This document shows positions 26,033 to 34,773 of a stretch of DNA of 64,000 bases, piece after piece. The notes under the pieces are model-generated. The model was not told the DNA's origin, searched no databases, and worked only from the letters and a program-made list of their open reading frames with translations. This DNA is from Pseudomonas jessenii (GTDB lineage Bacteria; Pseudomonadota; Gammaproteobacteria; Pseudomonadales; Pseudomonadaceae), in the NCBI RefSeq assembly GCF_002236115.1, contig NZ_NIWT01000005.1, positions 248,001-312,000 on the forward strand. The letters run 5' to 3'. Numbering within the stretch: the first letter of the stretch is position 1; each line of letters begins with the position of its first letter. Both the position numbers and the translations under genes were made by a program.

Positions 26033-26578
26033 ATGACCCCCAGCCTGTCCGATACACCCGCGCTGTCACGGCGCGGGTTGCTTAAATTCAGCCTCGGCGC
26101 CACAGCTTTCCTCGCCACCGCCGGACTCGGAGCCAGCCTCAGCGGCTGTTCGTCGAGCGTCCCGGCCAATGGCTTCGTCACGTTACGCAGCGGCGACCTG
26201 CTGTTTTTGCGGGCGTTGATCCCGGTCATGCTCGAAGGTGCCGTGACCGCAGAACGGATGCCCGAGGCTGTCGGTGGCACGCTGAAAAGCCTGGATTACA
26301 GCCTGGCCCACCTGTCGCCGGAAATGCTCAAGCTGACTCAACAACTGTTCGATGTGCTGGGAATGGCCGTGACCCGCGGACCGCTGACCGGGATCTGGGG
26401 CAGCTGGGAAAACGCCAGTGCCAACGACATCCGAGCTTTTCTCGATCGCTGGGAAAACAGCTCGTTGAGCCTGTTGCGCATGGGCCACAGCTCCTTGCTG
26501 CAACTGGTGATGATGGCCTGGTACGGCCGCAAGGAATCGTGGGCGCATTGCGGGTATCCCGGGCCGCCAACCGTCTGA
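26033..26578 (+). CDS. Tat-exported probable lipoprotein, partner of GMC oxidoreductase
   Basis: 181 residues. The N-terminus carries a twin-arginine motif S12-R-R-G-L-L-K-F and a hydrophobic stretch ending in LSGC39, which reads as a lipobox, so the mature protein may be lipid-anchored. The remainder resembles the small Tat subunit (subunit 3 type) of membrane gluconate or sorbitol dehydrogenases, which escorts a cofactor-loaded GMC subunit out through Tat. It is 28 bp after the ALDH gene; a REP pair lies between it and the GMC gene. Subunit assignment is by context and is less certain than the Tat signal. Confidence 0.75.
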   Translation: MTPSLSDTPALSRRGLLKFSLGATAFLATAGLGASLSGCSSSVPANGFVTLRSGDLLFLRALIPVMLEGAVTAERMPEAVGGTLKSLDYSLAHLSPEMLKLTQQLFDVLGMAVTRGPLTGIWGSWENASANDIRAFLDRWENSSLSLLRMGHSSLLQLVMMAWYGRKESWAHCGYPGPPTV

Positions 26579-26592
26579 TACCGAGTCGCCTC

Positions 26593-26669
26593 CATCGCGA
26601 GCAAGCTCGCTCCCACACTGACCGTGTGAACACTGGAGGTCCCCTGTGGGAGCGAGCTTGCTCGCGATA
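26593..26669. repeat. REP pair, type C, between the Tat and GMC genes
   Basis: Inverted units 26593-26618 and 26645-26670, CCCACA/TGTGGG ends inward with a 27-bp spacer. It lies inside what looks like one operon, so the hairpin could cause partial termination or protect the upstream mRNA. Confidence 0.9.
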
Positions 26670-26718
26670 GCGTCAGCCGCTTCACCGCCTACTCCAACAA
26701 TAAAAAGAGAATCCGAAA

Positions 26719-28314
26719 ATGCCCGTACCCGATCCGTTCCGCGAAGGCATGGCCCGAGGCTGGAAAACCTACAACGGCTCGCAACTGACCCAGGACCTTA
26801 CACTCGAAGCGGACGTGGCGATCATCGGCAGCGGTGCCGGCGGCGGCACCACCGCCGAAATCCTCAGCGCAGCCGGCTACAAGGTATTGCTGATCGAGGA
26901 AGGCCCTCTCAAGACCAGCAGCGACTTCAAGCTGCTCGAAGATGAGGCCTACGCCAACCTTTATCAGGAAGGCATTGGCCGCATGAGCAAGGACGGCGCG
27001 ATCACCATCCTCCAGGGCCGGGCGGTGGGCGGTACCACGCTGATCAACTGGACCTCAAGTTTCCGCACCCCGGAGCCGACCCTGGAACACTGGGCCAAAG
27101 AGCACAACGTCAAGGGCCACAGCCCGGCGGAAATGGCGCCGTGGTTCGAGAAAATGGAGCAACGCCTGGGCGTCGCGCCGTGGATGGTGCCGCCCAACGC
27201 CAACAACGATGTGATCCGCAAGGGCTGCGAAGCACTGAATTACTCATGGCACGTCATCCCGCGCAACGTTCGCGGCTGCTGGAACCTCGGATACTGCGGC
27301 ATGGGCTGCCCGACCAACGCCAAGCAATCGATGATGGTCACCACCATTCCGGCGACACTGGAAAAAGGCGGTGAGCTGCTTTACCTGGCCCGCGCCGAAA
27401 AACTCACGATCAGCGGCGACAAGGTCACCGGCCTGCAATGTTCGGCGATGGATGAACGCTGCGTCGCACCGACCGGACGCACCATCACGGTCAAGGCGCG
27501 GCATTTCGTGCTGGCCGGTGGCGGCATCAACAGCCCGGCCTTGCTGATGCGTTCCGGGGCACCCGACCCGCACAAGCGCCTGGGCAAACGCACATTCCTG
27601 CACCCGGTAAACATGTCCGCCGCGTTGTTCGACGAAGTGGTCAACCCCTTCTACGGCGCGCCGCAGTCGATCTATTCCGACCATTTCCAATGGCAGGACG
27701 GCACCACGGGCAAAATGTCCTACAAACTGGAAGTCCCGCCTCTGCACCCGGCGCTGGCCACGACATTGCTCGGTGGTTTCGGTCAGGAAAACTCGCAACA
27801 CATGGCCAATCTGGCCCATACCCACGCCATGCTGGCGTTGCTGCGGGACGGTTTTCACCCGGACAGTCCCGGTGGCAGCGTCGAATTGCGCAGCGATGAC
27901 ACGCCGGTGCTGGACTATCAGCTATCACCCTACGCCTGGGATGGATTGCGCCGGGCGTTCCATACCATGGCCGAGATCCAGTTTGCCGGTGGCGCCAAGG
28001 CCGTGATGCCGATGCACGCCGACGCCCGCTACGTTAAGACCCTCGCCGAAGCGCGCTCGCTGATCGACGGCCTGAGCCTGGAGTTGTATCGCACACGCCT
28101 GGGCAGCGCCCATGTGATGGGCGGTTGCGCCATGGGTGAAGACCCGACAATCGCAGTGACCGACAGCCTCGGCCGGCATCATCAACTGGGCAATCTGTCG
28201 ATCCACGACGGCTCGCTGTTCCCCACCAGCATTGGCGCCAATCCGCAGCTGTCGGTCTACGGACTGACGGCGCAACTGGCGACATCCCTGGCGATGCGTT
28301 TAAAAAACCCATGA
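26719..28314 (+). CDS. GMC family FAD-dependent oxidoreductase
   Basis: 531 residues. FAD-binding AIIGSGAGGGTTAEILS (Gly cluster at 37-43), LQGRAVGGTTLINW as GMC signature 1, AGGGINSPALLMRSG as signature 2, and near the C-terminus HVMGGCAMGEDP and GNLSIHDGSLFP with SIGANPQLSVYG, expected to hold the catalytic His. It has no signal peptide of its own. A Cys-rich stretch GCWNLGYCGMGCPTNAKQ at about 190-207 is typical of the long-chain alcohol oxidase/gluconate dehydrogenase branch. It probably oxidises an alcohol and may be exported with the Tat partner. Confidence 0.9.
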   Translation: MPVPDPFREGMARGWKTYNGSQLTQDLTLEADVAIIGSGAGGGTTAEILSAAGYKVLLIEEGPLKTSSDFKLLEDEAYANLYQEGIGRMSKDGAITILQGRAVGGTTLINWTSSFRTPEPTLEHWAKEHNVKGHSPAEMAPWFEKMEQRLGVAPWMVPPNANNDVIRKGCEALNYSWHVIPRNVRGCWNLGYCGMGCPTNAKQSMMVTTIPATLEKGGELLYLARAEKLTISGDKVTGLQCSAMDERCVAPTGRTITVKARHFVLAGGGINSPALLMRSGAPDPHKRLGKRTFLHPVNMSAALFDEVVNPFYGAPQSIYSDHFQWQDGTTGKMSYKLEVPPLHPALATTLLGGFGQENSQHMANLAHTHAMLALLRDGFHPDSPGGSVELRSDDTPVLDYQLSPYAWDGLRRAFHTMAEIQFAGGAKAVMPMHADARYVKTLAEARSLIDGLSLELYRTRLGSAHVMGGCAMGEDPTIAVTDSLGRHHQLGNLSIHDGSLFPTSIGANPQLSVYGLTAQLATSLAMRLKNP

Positions 28315-28429
28315 AAATGACGATAATTCCCATCGTCTATAGTGCTTTCTTACCCAACAGGCGACTTGGCCGACCGGGAAGGCTGCGATACCATCCGACT
28401 CCCCAACGGATTCCCGCCAGGACGACGCG

Positions 28430-28909
28430 ATGAACCGAGTGTTGTACCCAGGTACCTTCGACCCTATTACCAAGGGCCATGGCGATCTGGTCGAACGCGC
28501 CTCGCGCCTGTTCGATCACGTGATCATCGCCGTCGCCGCGAGCCCGAAGAAAAACCCGCTGTTTCCTCTGGAACAACGGGTAGAACTGGCGCGCGAGGTG
28601 ACTAAACATCTGCCGAACGTTGAAGTCGTCGGCTTCTCGACGCTGCTGGCGCACTTTGCCAAAGAGAAGAATGCCAACGTGTTCCTGCGTGGTTTGCGCG
28701 CGGTGTCGGACTTCGAATACGAATTCCAGCTGGCCAACATGAACCGCCAGTTGGCGCCGGACGTGGAAAGCCTGTTCCTGACCCCGTCCGAGCGTTATTC
28801 GTTCATTTCCTCGACGCTGGTCCGTGAAATCGCAGCCCTGGGCGGCGATATCACCAAGTTCGTTCACCCTGTGGTGGCGGACGCACTGACCGAACGCTTC
28901 AAGAAGTAA
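28430..28909 (+). CDS. coaD: Phosphopantetheine adenylyltransferase
   Basis: 159 residues. Transfers AMP from ATP to 4'-phosphopantetheine to form dephospho-CoA. Nucleotidyltransferase motif GTFDPITKGHGDL at residues 8-20, and the second signature around RYSFISSTLVREIA. The length is standard. Confidence 0.97.
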   Translation: MNRVLYPGTFDPITKGHGDLVERASRLFDHVIIAVAASPKKNPLFPLEQRVELAREVTKHLPNVEVVGFSTLLAHFAKEKNANVFLRGLRAVSDFEYEFQLANMNRQLAPDVESLFLTPSERYSFISSTLVREIAALGGDITKFVHPVVADALTERFKK

Positions 28910-28910
28910 A

Positions 28911-29012
28911 CTGTAGGAGCGAGCCTGCTCGCGATGGACGTCAACGATAACGCGGGAAACCTGACACCCCGCGGCGTTCTCAGGTTTTTCGCGAGCAAGC
29001 TCGCTCCCACAG
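28911..29012. repeat. REPIN type A (~100 bp, forward orientation)
   Basis: Left unit CTGTAGGAGCGAGCCTGCTC, middle with GTCAACGATAACGCGGGAAACC and ACCCCGCGGCGTTCTCAGG, right unit TCGCGAGCAAGCTCGCTCCC. The right unit carries the CCCACAG end of the other REP class, so this copy is a hybrid. Confidence 0.92.
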
Positions 29013-29080
29013 CGCCAATGCGGCACAATTAGACGCATTGGTTTATTGCGCCCGGGCCTGCCGCCCCGGCTGGAGTTAGC

Positions 29081-29332
29081 ATGTCCCTGATCATCACCGA
29101 CGATTGCATCAACTGCGACGTCTGCGAACCCGAGTGCCCGAACGCCGCCATTTCCCAAGGCGAAGAGATCTACGTGATCGACCCGAACCTGTGCACCCAG
29201 TGTGTCGGCCACTACGACGAACCGCAGTGCCAGCAAGTCTGCCCGGTGGATTGCATTCCACTGGACGAAGCTCATCCGGAGACTGAAGAACAGTTGATGG
29301 AGAAGTACCGGAAAATTACCGGCAAGGCTTGA
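29081..29332 (+). CDS. YfhL family 4Fe-4S dicluster ferredoxin
   Basis: 83 residues. Two cluster motifs: C-x2-C-x2-C-x3-CP in CINCDVCEPECPN and C-x2-C-x8-C-x3-C-x3-C in CTQCVGHYDEPQCQQVCPVDC, the latter with the extra residues typical of YfhL/Alvin-type ferredoxins. A small electron carrier; the partner is not evident from context, lying between coaD and mutM. Confidence 0.94.
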   Translation: MSLIITDDCINCDVCEPECPNAAISQGEEIYVIDPNLCTQCVGHYDEPQCQQVCPVDCIPLDEAHPETEEQLMEKYRKITGKA

Positions 29333-29356
29333 ATGATGCAGTGCTCTTTCGGGCCT

Positions 29357-29433
29357 CATCGCGAGCAAGCTCGCTCCCACACTGGAATTGCATCGTTCAC
29401 AAACCCCCTGTGGGAGCGAGCTTGCTCGCGATG
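29357..29433. repeat. REP pair, type C
   Basis: Units 29357-29381 and 29409-29433, CCCACA/TGTGGG ends inward with about 27 bp between. It lies between the convergent ferredoxin and mutM genes. Confidence 0.9.
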
Positions 29434-29467
29434 ACGTCATCAGCCTCACTGAAAATCTGACTGACTG

Positions 29468-30280
29468 TCAGCTCTGGCAGCGCGGGCAAAAAACGCTGGC
29501 ACGCTGCCCGAGTTTCACTTCCCGAAGGCCCGTGCCACAGACCTTGCAGTGCTCACCACCACGGCCGTACACGAACAGTTCCTGCTGGAAATAACCAGGC
29601 TGACCGTCGCCACCGATAAAGTCCCGCAGCGTGGTACCGCCGCGCTCGATGGCGGCCGCCAGGATGCGCTTGATCTCGATGGCCAGCTTCAAGTAACGCG
29701 CACGGGAAATGCTCTTGGCTTCGCGGCGCGGGTCGATCCCGGCAGCGAACAACGCTTCGGTCGCGTAGATATTGCCGACGCCCACCACTACCGCGTTATC
29801 CATGATGAACGGCTTGACCGCCATCGAACGTCCACGGGACAGCTGGAACAGGCGCTCGCCGTCGAACAGGTCGGTCAGTGGTTCCGGCCCCAGGCGGATC
29901 AGCAATTCGTGATTGAGCGGGTCGAGGCTCCAGAGCATTGCACCGAAGCGCCGTGGGTCGGTGTAACGCAGGGCCAGGCCCGACTCCAGTTCGATGTCCA
30001 CATGCTCATGCTTGGCCGCCGGCAGCCCGGCCTCCACCAGACGCAAATTGCCTGACATGCCCAAATGGCTGATCAAGGTGCCGACTTCGGCATTGATCAG
30101 CAGGTATTTGGCGCGCCGCTCCACCAGTACGATGCGCTGCCCGGACAACCGCACATCAAGGTCCTCGGGAATTGGCCAGCGCAAGCGGCGTTCACGCACG
30201 ATCACCCGGCTGACCCGCTGGCCTTCCAGGAACGGCGCGATACCGCGACGGGTGGTTTCGACTTCTGGCAATTCAGGCAT
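29468..30280 (-). CDS. mutM: Formamidopyrimidine-DNA glycosylase
   Basis: 270 residues. Removes 8-oxoguanine and formamidopyrimidines and nicks the abasic site. The N-terminus MPELPEVETTRRG supplies the catalytic Pro2 and Glu3; Lys in RAKYLLI serves the beta strand; the helix-two-turn-helix holds VGVGNIYATEALFAAGI; and the C-terminal zinc finger is C-x2-C-x16-C-x2-C (CKVCGTG...CPRC). Complete. Confidence 0.97.
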   Translation of the reverse strand: MPELPEVETTRRGIAPFLEGQRVSRVIVRERRLRWPIPEDLDVRLSGQRIVLVERRAKYLLINAEVGTLISHLGMSGNLRLVEAGLPAAKHEHVDIELESGLALRYTDPRRFGAMLWSLDPLNHELLIRLGPEPLTDLFDGERLFQLSRGRSMAVKPFIMDNAVVVGVGNIYATEALFAAGIDPRREAKSISRARYLKLAIEIKRILAAAIERGGTTLRDFIGGDGQPGYFQQELFVYGRGGEHCKVCGTGLREVKLGQRASVFCPRCQS

Positions 30281-30322
30281 GGTGCTCTCGGATCAGGCGC
30301 ATGGCCTGGAAGGTTCCGACAC

Positions 30323-31192
30323 TCAGCGATGAGTGCCGAGGTCGCGGATCGTCTGTTTGAGGGTCTCGAAGTCGTAGTCCGAGAGGCCGACATAATCGAG
30401 CACCAGCGGCGCGATGCTGTTCCACTCATGATCTTCGGCCTGATTGCCCAGCACCCGGTACGACGCGCAAATATGCTCGGCCATCTTCAGGATCGCCAAC
30501 AGATTCTTCAACGAACTGTTGCGCGAAGATTCATCGCTGAATATCGCCAGGGCATTGTGGTGATTGGCGATCGCAGCACTCACATGTTCCGGCAGACGCC
30601 AGGACTTGGCCGTGTAATACCCGACCACCGAGTGATTGGTATTGAACACCTGATTCTCCGTATCCACCACCCGGCATTCGGCGCTGGCGTTGGCATAGGC
30701 CTGCTCCAGAACGCCCATGTAGTCGGGGAAACGCTGGAGCATCAAGGGCACGCCGCAGTCGTGGAACAAACCCAGGGCGTACGCTTCGTCGCCATTTTCA
30801 ACGCCGATGCGCTTGGCCAGGGTCAGACAGGTCATGGCCACGTCCTGAGCGGTGTCCCAGAAACGGTTCAGGGTGACGATGGTGTCGTCATTCATCTCGC
30901 CCTTGATCGACTGTGCATTGATCAGGTTGATGACCGAGCGGCTGCCCAGCAGATTCACCGCACGCTGGATCGAGGCAATCTTGTTGCTCAGGCCGTAATA
31001 CGGCGAATTGACGATTTTCAGCAAGGAACCGGAAAGGCCCGGATCCTGGGAGATCAGCTTGGCGATGACTTCCAGATCCGGGTCGGGCATGTACTGCTCC
31101 ATCTGCAAATCCACCATGATTTGCGGCTGGGCCGGTACGCTGATGCCCTGCAGGGCTTGTTGGATCTGTTCGGAAGTCAGCTCTTGGGACAT
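30323..31192 (-). CDS. HDOD domain-containing signalling protein
   Basis: 289 residues. The HDOD domain covers about residues 20-215 (PDPDLEVIAKLISQDPGLSG; INLINAQSI), a degenerate HD fold. Such proteins act in signal transduction networks, often with c-di-GMP or chemotaxis proteins, and lack the full metal-binding HD set. It starts 42 bp before mutM on the same strand. No partner domain is attached. Confidence 0.88.
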   Translation of the reverse strand: MSQELTSEQIQQALQGISVPAQPQIMVDLQMEQYMPDPDLEVIAKLISQDPGLSGSLLKIVNSPYYGLSNKIASIQRAVNLLGSRSVINLINAQSIKGEMNDDTIVTLNRFWDTAQDVAMTCLTLAKRIGVENGDEAYALGLFHDCGVPLMLQRFPDYMGVLEQAYANASAECRVVDTENQVFNTNHSVVGYYTAKSWRLPEHVSAAIANHHNALAIFSDESSRNSSLKNLLAILKMAEHICASYRVLGNQAEDHEWNSIAPLVLDYVGLSDYDFETLKQTIRDLGTHR

Positions 31193-31345
31193 GTGTGCAC
31201 ACTCTGGGTCAGACGGCGATTCTAACCTTTATGAAGTTGGATCCGACATACCAAATCGCAAGACAACCCTCGCCACATGTCCACTTGCAGGCCAATCCGG
31301 GGCCTCAACACGCTATACTCCCGCTCTTTTTTCCGGAGCGACGAC

Positions 31346-32542
31346 ATGTCCCTGCCTAGCCTGCGCCTCAAAGCCAACGCCGACCGTCGTCTGCGCAACG
31401 GTCACTTGTGGGTCTACAGCAACGAAATCGATGTAGCCGCTACGCCTTTGCACGGTTTCAAGGCCGGCGACCAGGCGATCCTCGAAGCCGCCGGCGGCAA
31501 GCCGCTGGGCATCGTCGCCATGAGCCCGAACAACCTGATCTGCGCCCGTTTGCTGTCGCGCGACATCAAGCTGCCGCTGGACAAATCGCTGCTGGTGCAC
31601 CGCCTGAACGTGGCCCTGTCCCTGCGCGAGCGCCTGTTCGACAAGCCGTTCTATCGCCTGGTCTACGGCGACTCCGACCTGTTGCCAGGCCTGGTGGTCG
31701 ACCGTTTCGGCGACATCCTGGTGGTGCAGATCGCATCGGCGACCATGGAAGCCCATAAAGACGACGTGATCGCGGCGCTGACCCAAGTGCTCAAGCCAAG
31801 CGGCATTCTGTTCAAAAACGACTCCGCTGCCCGTGACGCCGAAGGCCTCAACCGCTACGTCGAAACCGTGTTCGGCCTGGTGCCGGAGTGGGTTGCCCTT
31901 GAAGAGAACGGCGTGAAGTTCGAAGCCCCGGTCATCCAGGGTCAAAAAACCGGCTGGTTCTACGACCACCGCATGAACCGCGCACGCCTGGCGCCTTATG
32001 CCAAGGGCAAGCGCGTACTGGACCTCTACAGCTACATCGGCGGTTGGGGCGTGCAGGCTGCCGCATTCGGCGCCAGTGAAGTGTTCTGCGTCGACGCATC
32101 GGCCTTCGCCCTCGACGGCGTCGAGCGCAACGCCGCGCTGAACGGCTTCGCCGAGAAAATGACCTGCATCGAAGGCGACGTGTTCGAAGCCCTCAAAGAG
32201 CTGAAAGCCAGCGAAGAACGCTTCGACGTGATCGTGGCCGACCCGCCGGCGTTCATCAAACGCAAGAAAGACATGAAGAACGGCGAAGGCGCCTACCGTC
32301 GCCTGAACGAACAAGCCATGCGCCTGCTGACCAAGGACGGCATCCTGTTCAGCGCATCCTGCTCGATGCACCTGCCGGAAGACGACCTGCAGAACATCCT
32401 GCTGACCAGCGCCCGTCACCTGGATCGCAATATCCAGATGCTGGAACGCGGCGGCCAGGGTCCGGATCATCCGGTGCATCCGGCCATCCCGGAAACCCGC
32501 TACATCAAGAGCATTACCTGCCGGTTGCTGCCAAACAGCTAA
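31346..32542 (+). CDS. rlmI: 23S rRNA cytosine-C5 methyltransferase (RlmI family)
   Basis: 398 residues. An N-terminal PUA domain (about 1-80, RLRNGHLWVYSNEID) is followed by a SAM-dependent methyltransferase domain: VLDLYSYIGGWGVQAAAFGA, VFCVDASAFALDGVERNA, VIVADPPAFIKRKK and SASCSMHL with the catalytic Cys. This form modifies C1962 of 23S rRNA in E. coli; the paralog identity here is by resemblance. The start ATG 31346 follows TTCCGGAGCG; a longer frame from 31277 was not used. Confidence 0.9.
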   Translation: MSLPSLRLKANADRRLRNGHLWVYSNEIDVAATPLHGFKAGDQAILEAAGGKPLGIVAMSPNNLICARLLSRDIKLPLDKSLLVHRLNVALSLRERLFDKPFYRLVYGDSDLLPGLVVDRFGDILVVQIASATMEAHKDDVIAALTQVLKPSGILFKNDSAARDAEGLNRYVETVFGLVPEWVALEENGVKFEAPVIQGQKTGWFYDHRMNRARLAPYAKGKRVLDLYSYIGGWGVQAAAFGASEVFCVDASAFALDGVERNAALNGFAEKMTCIEGDVFEALKELKASEERFDVIVADPPAFIKRKKDMKNGEGAYRRLNEQAMRLLTKDGILFSASCSMHLPEDDLQNILLTSARHLDRNIQMLERGGQGPDHPVHPAIPETRYIKSITCRLLPNS

Positions 32543-32554
32543 CAACCCAGACCA

Positions 32555-32657
32555 CTGTAGGAGCGAGCTTGCTCGCGATGGTCGTCAACGATTACGCGGG
32601 GAACCTGATGCCCCGCGGCGTTCTCGGGTTCATCGCGAGCAAGCTCGCTCCTACGGG
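32555..32657. repeat. REPIN type A (~100 bp, forward orientation)
   Basis: Units CTGTAGGAGCGAGCTTGCTC and CATCGCGAGCAAGCTCGCTC at the ends, with the shared middle GGTCGTCAACGATTACGCGG and CCCCGCGGCGTTCTCGGGTT. Third-nearest copy to the RAYT gene. Confidence 0.93.
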
Positions 32658-32794
32658 GTTATTTCCTTCGGGATAATCCCGCATCAAAACGGGAAACTCC
32701 CTACAGCGCTTTTGATTGTATTCCCTGCGCCCCAGACTAGTATCGGTTTCTGGTTTCAAGCATGACCGCTTGATCACTCCGGAAAACAAAAACA

Positions 32795-33991
32795 ATGTCT
32801 GAGTCCTCTTACCCAGCTCTAAGTGACGACCTGAAACGCCAACGGGCCTCCCGCTTTATCCTCATTACCAATATTTCGTTAATCAGTTTTTTCCCGCTGA
32901 ATATCCTCCTGCCTTCTTTTCCTGCCTTGGCCGAGGAATTCAACACTTCAACCGCAGAAATCGCCCTGTCCACAAGCCTGTTCACGCTGGTTTTTGCGAT
33001 TTCTCAATTAATAACCGGCCCGCTCTCAGATAAGTGGGGGCGTAAGAAAGTTCTTCTTGGTTGCATCGTTGTTTCTACGCTTGGCTCGATAGGGTGCGTG
33101 CTGGCTACGGACTATCCGGGCTTCCTGCTATTTCGCGCCATCCAGGCAATCGGATGTGGTTTCTTTGTGCTGGGTCATGCACTGGTGGAAGACTTGTTCG
33201 AAGAGCAGGATCGGGCCCGAGTGCGAATTTACTACATGACACTGAGCGGCTCCTTTGTGGCACTGTCGCCGCTATTGGGATCATGGTTGCAAACCACGTT
33301 CGATTGGCAGGGAAGCTTTTATGGTTTTGCACTCACGGCGCTCGGCATGTTTATCCATGCCCAAGCAATACTGCCCTCTAAAGCAGTCAGCCATCAAAGA
33401 GCACCTGTTTCCGTTCTACGCACGCTGAAATCCATTGTTGGAAATCGAGACTTCATCCGCTACTGGTGGATTGCCGCATTAGTGTTTGCTTGTTATTTCG
33501 CATTGATCAGCGTGACGCCGCTGATTTTCATGGATGAGTTCAAGTTATCCGAATACCAGTACGCGCTGGTGCTTATGGTGTATGGGTTGGCCTATTTCCT
33601 TGGCGGGATAGTTGCCAGCGCCGTGCAGAAACATATCTCCCTCACGCTGCAAATCAACACCGGGCTTGGATTGCTGGGTGTCGCCGGTGTGTTGTTAGCA
33701 TTGATTGTCCGTTATGAAGCGATGACAACTATCACCCTGCTTATACCGATGCTGATCAGTGCCCTGGCAGTCACCCTGGTGCGACCTGCCGCTATTTCCG
33801 CAGCGATGTTGCTGTTCTCAAACAGCGCTGGAACGGCAGCCTCTGCGGGCAATAGCATTATGTTCATCACCGCCGCGCTCAGCAGCGCTGCGCTCGCACA
33901 AAACGGGGACAATTTGCTGATGACCATCGCGGTTAGCTTCATCGCCTTCAGCCTTTTGGGGTTGCTGACGAATGCCAGGATAGGGCACTGA
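32795..33991 (+). CDS. MFS multidrug efflux transporter (Bcr/CflA-type)
   Basis: 398 residues with twelve predicted membrane helices. The loop 2-3 motif A is present at about 75-87 (GPLSDKWGRKKVL), and the N-terminal half resembles drug:H+ antiporters of the Bcr/CflA family. The DNA is visibly lower in GC and uses more A/T-ending codons than the neighbours. It sits alone between an RlmI gene and a RAYT gene, flanked by REPINs, which points to acquisition. The exported compound is unknown. Confidence 0.88.
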   Translation: MSESSYPALSDDLKRQRASRFILITNISLISFFPLNILLPSFPALAEEFNTSTAEIALSTSLFTLVFAISQLITGPLSDKWGRKKVLLGCIVVSTLGSIGCVLATDYPGFLLFRAIQAIGCGFFVLGHALVEDLFEEQDRARVRIYYMTLSGSFVALSPLLGSWLQTTFDWQGSFYGFALTALGMFIHAQAILPSKAVSHQRAPVSVLRTLKSIVGNRDFIRYWWIAALVFACYFALISVTPLIFMDEFKLSEYQYALVLMVYGLAYFLGGIVASAVQKHISLTLQINTGLGLLGVAGVLLALIVRYEAMTTITLLIPMLISALAVTLVRPAAISAAMLLFSNSAGTAASAGNSIMFITAALSSAALAQNGDNLLMTIAVSFIAFSLLGLLTNARIGH

Positions 33992-34106
33992 CTGCAGGAA
34001 CAGCCTGTCGACGCTTGGTTGCTCGTGATGGTCGTCAACGATAACGCGGGATACCTGGCACCCCGTGGTGTTCTCGGGTTCATCGCGAGCGAGCTCGCTC
34101 CTACAG
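33991..34106. repeat. REPIN type A, left arm degraded, upstream of RAYT
   Basis: The right unit (CATCGCGAGCGAGCTCGCTC) and the shared middle (GGTCGTCAACGATAACGCGG; ACCCCGTGGTGTTCTCGGG) are intact, while the left unit is corrupted by about 13 extra bases between 34002 and 34020. It begins at the MFS stop and ends 90 bp before the RAYT start. Confidence 0.85.
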
Positions 34107-34195
34107 TGCACGACACATCCTGACCCACAGTCGAAGCGGCAACCTCCCATCCCGCGCCTACCGTTTCTCTTCTAACCACAGAAGAGGACAACGGA

Positions 34196-34654
34196 ATGTC
34201 CAACACGCCGCAAGCTAACCGTTTACGTACTGGTCGCCGCTCGGAATCCGGTCGCGTCTATCTCCTGACCGCAGTCACCCATGAACGGCAACCGTTCTTC
34301 AATGATTTGTACGTTGGACGTTTGGTAGTGAACGAATTCAGAAGAGCTCATGAAGCCGGCAATGCCACCTCTATAGCCTGGGTGGTCATGCCGGATCACT
34401 TTCATTGGCTGGTTGAATTGCACAACGGTGATTTGCCGAAACTGATGCAGGCGGCTAAATCCAGAAGTGCTCGCGCCATCAACCAGCAAAGAGGTCGCCA
34501 CGAAACGCTATGGCAAAAGGGTTACTTCGACCGGGCCTTGCGTCGCGAAGAAGATTTGAAAGCAGCAGCCCGATACATCATCGCCAACCCTTTGCGGGCC
34601 GGGCTTGTGACTCGGGTTGGAGACTACCCGCTGTGGGATGCCATGTGGCTCTGA
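34196..34654 (+). CDS. REP-associated tyrosine transposase (RAYT)
   Basis: 152 residues of the IS200/IS605-like HUH superfamily. The HUH motif is H68-F-H70 in VMPDHFHWLVE, and the nucleophile is Tyr110 in KGYFDRALR, so the active site looks intact. The C-terminal pattern AARYIIANPLRAGLV is standard for RAYTs. RAYTs are single-copy chromosomal genes thought to move REP/REPIN sequences. REPINs of one family lie 90 bp upstream and 17 bp downstream, which makes this family its likely substrate. Confidence 0.95.
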   Translation: MSNTPQANRLRTGRRSESGRVYLLTAVTHERQPFFNDLYVGRLVVNEFRRAHEAGNATSIAWVVMPDHFHWLVELHNGDLPKLMQAAKSRSARAINQQRGRHETLWQKGYFDRALRREEDLKAAARYIIANPLRAGLVTRVGDYPLWDAMWL

Positions 34655-34670
34655 TGCACAACGCAAACCC

Positions 34671-34773
34671 TTGTAGGAGCGAGCTCGCTCGCGATGGTGG
34701 TCAACGATGACGCGGGAAGCCTGGCACCCCGCGGCGTTCTCGGGTTCATCGCGAGCAAGCTCGCTCCTACAGG
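34671..34773. repeat. REPIN type A downstream of RAYT
   Basis: Intact ~103-bp REPIN: TTGTAGGAGCGAGCTCGCTC left, GGTGGTCAACGATGACGCGG and CACCCCGCGGCGTTCTCGGG in the middle, CATCGCGAGCAAGCTCGCTC right. It begins 17 bp after the RAYT stop. Its left arm carries GAGCTCGCTCGCGA in place of GAGCTTGCTCGCGA, a variant shared with the copy upstream of RAYT. Confidence 0.93.
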
